From Peribacillus frigoritolerans (GTDB lineage: Bacteria > Bacillota > Bacilli > Bacillales > DSM-1321), in contig NZ_JAUUTW010000020.1 of assembly GCF_030676415.1 (NCBI RefSeq), forward strand, positions 39,246-103,245: a DNA stretch of 64,000 nucleotides, in the 5' to 3' direction. Every line of letters begins with the position of its first letter. The first letter of the stretch is position 1. Made by a program: the position numbers and the translations under genes. Below, piece after piece: positions 63,720 to 64,000 of the stretch. The notes under the pieces were generated by a model that worked only from the letters and a program-made list of their open reading frames with translations, did no database searches and had not been told where the DNA came from.

Positions 63720-64000
63720 ATGATTTTATATCCAATGAAATCCTCGAAAACAGTTTATTCACGTGTAAATGCTTAATCTCTTGGATATTCGCTCCAATTT
63801 TATGCCGAAACAGCTCAAAATCTTGTGTAACATTCGAATTCACGAGTAAATGTACGATTCTCACGGGTATTTGCTCCAATTTCACAAGTAAATGGCACAA
63901 ATTCACGAGTAACGCTGAATCTCTCTAGTATTTGCTCCAATTCCATGCGGAAACAGCTCAAAATCTTGTGTAACATTCGAACTCACGAGTATTTGCTCCA
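63720..64000. repeat. Intergenic array of diverged short repeats, running off the window
   Basis: A unit of about 143 bases containing GCTCCAATT, ATGCSGAAACAGCTCAAAAT, CTTGTGTAACATTCGAA and TCACGAGTA appears at 63791 and again at 63934. Shorter fragments (TTCACGAGTAAATG, ATTTGCTCCAATTTC) lie between. It has no ORF and is unrelated to the joint-type repeats. Confidence 0.6.

Overview
The window reads as chromosome of a low-GC, spore-forming Bacillaceae bacterium, probably close to Peribacillus/Bacillus. The support is a GerW/YtfJ spore protein, Spo0M, YppF, a Rex-type operator at ldh, catabolite (cre) sites, and strong AGGAGG-type ribosome sites. No rRNA, tRNA or CRISPR array was seen.

Region 1 (1-37.4 kb) is a patchwork of single genes and small operons: the end of a KtrA/C-KtrB/D potassium system, DinB, SMP-30, a PhoX-like protein, GerW, a PAP2 phosphatase, a GNAT, an amine oxidase, ldh-lctP, a subtilase, Spo0M, an ECF sigma/PadR-like/FtsW-like operon, a PrmC-like methyltransferase and an MBL hydrolase. 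It is heavily worked over by mobile DNA. There are two 1.8-kb IS110-family elements (one intact, one with a frameshifted transposase), a third IS110 remnant, a 5'-truncated group II intron and a truncated tyrosine recombinase. Many genes are broken: a HIT protein, a lipoprotein, and a collapsed second ldh-lctP pair. The most striking feature is a family of about 15 same-orientation modular intergenic repeats. They are built from short constant joints (core CTAACGCACCCGTTAG) separated by interchangeable hairpins, and at least one IS110 copy sits inside such a joint. Both IS110 copies carry a long 3' non-coding segment that repeats the element's own terminus and a piece of the joint, as expected of a bridge/seek RNA.

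Region 2 (37.6-52 kb) is an aromatic-compound catabolic block on the minus strand. It holds a cupin, an extradiol dioxygenase, an unusual SDR, a ThDP enzyme, an aldehyde dehydrogenase, an aspartate-dehydrogenase-like protein, both subunits of a Rieske ring-hydroxylating dioxygenase, a dihydrodiol-dehydrogenase-like SDR and a double-VOC protein. An IclR regulator and a plus-strand MFS permease flank it. A 31-bp near-palindrome in front of the cupin gene, with a related half-site in front of the permease, is the likely IclR operator. The alpha/beta-hydrolase expected after ring cleavage is present only as a wreck.

Region 3 (52.6-58.8 kb) is a sugar-acid operon: amidohydrolase, DgaE-like ammonia-lyase, DgaF-like aldolase, 2-keto-3-deoxygluconate kinase-like protein, GntR regulator and GntP permease. 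Together they suggest deacylation and deamination of an imported amino-sugar acid to 2-keto-3-deoxygluconate, then phosphorylation and aldol cleavage.

Region 4 (59-64 kb) has a decayed secreted-protein gene, an acyl-CoA synthetase, a MarR regulator divergent from an MFS efflux pump, and the start of another intergenic repeat array. The joint-type repeats stop at about 37 kb, which marks a change in the history of the sequence.
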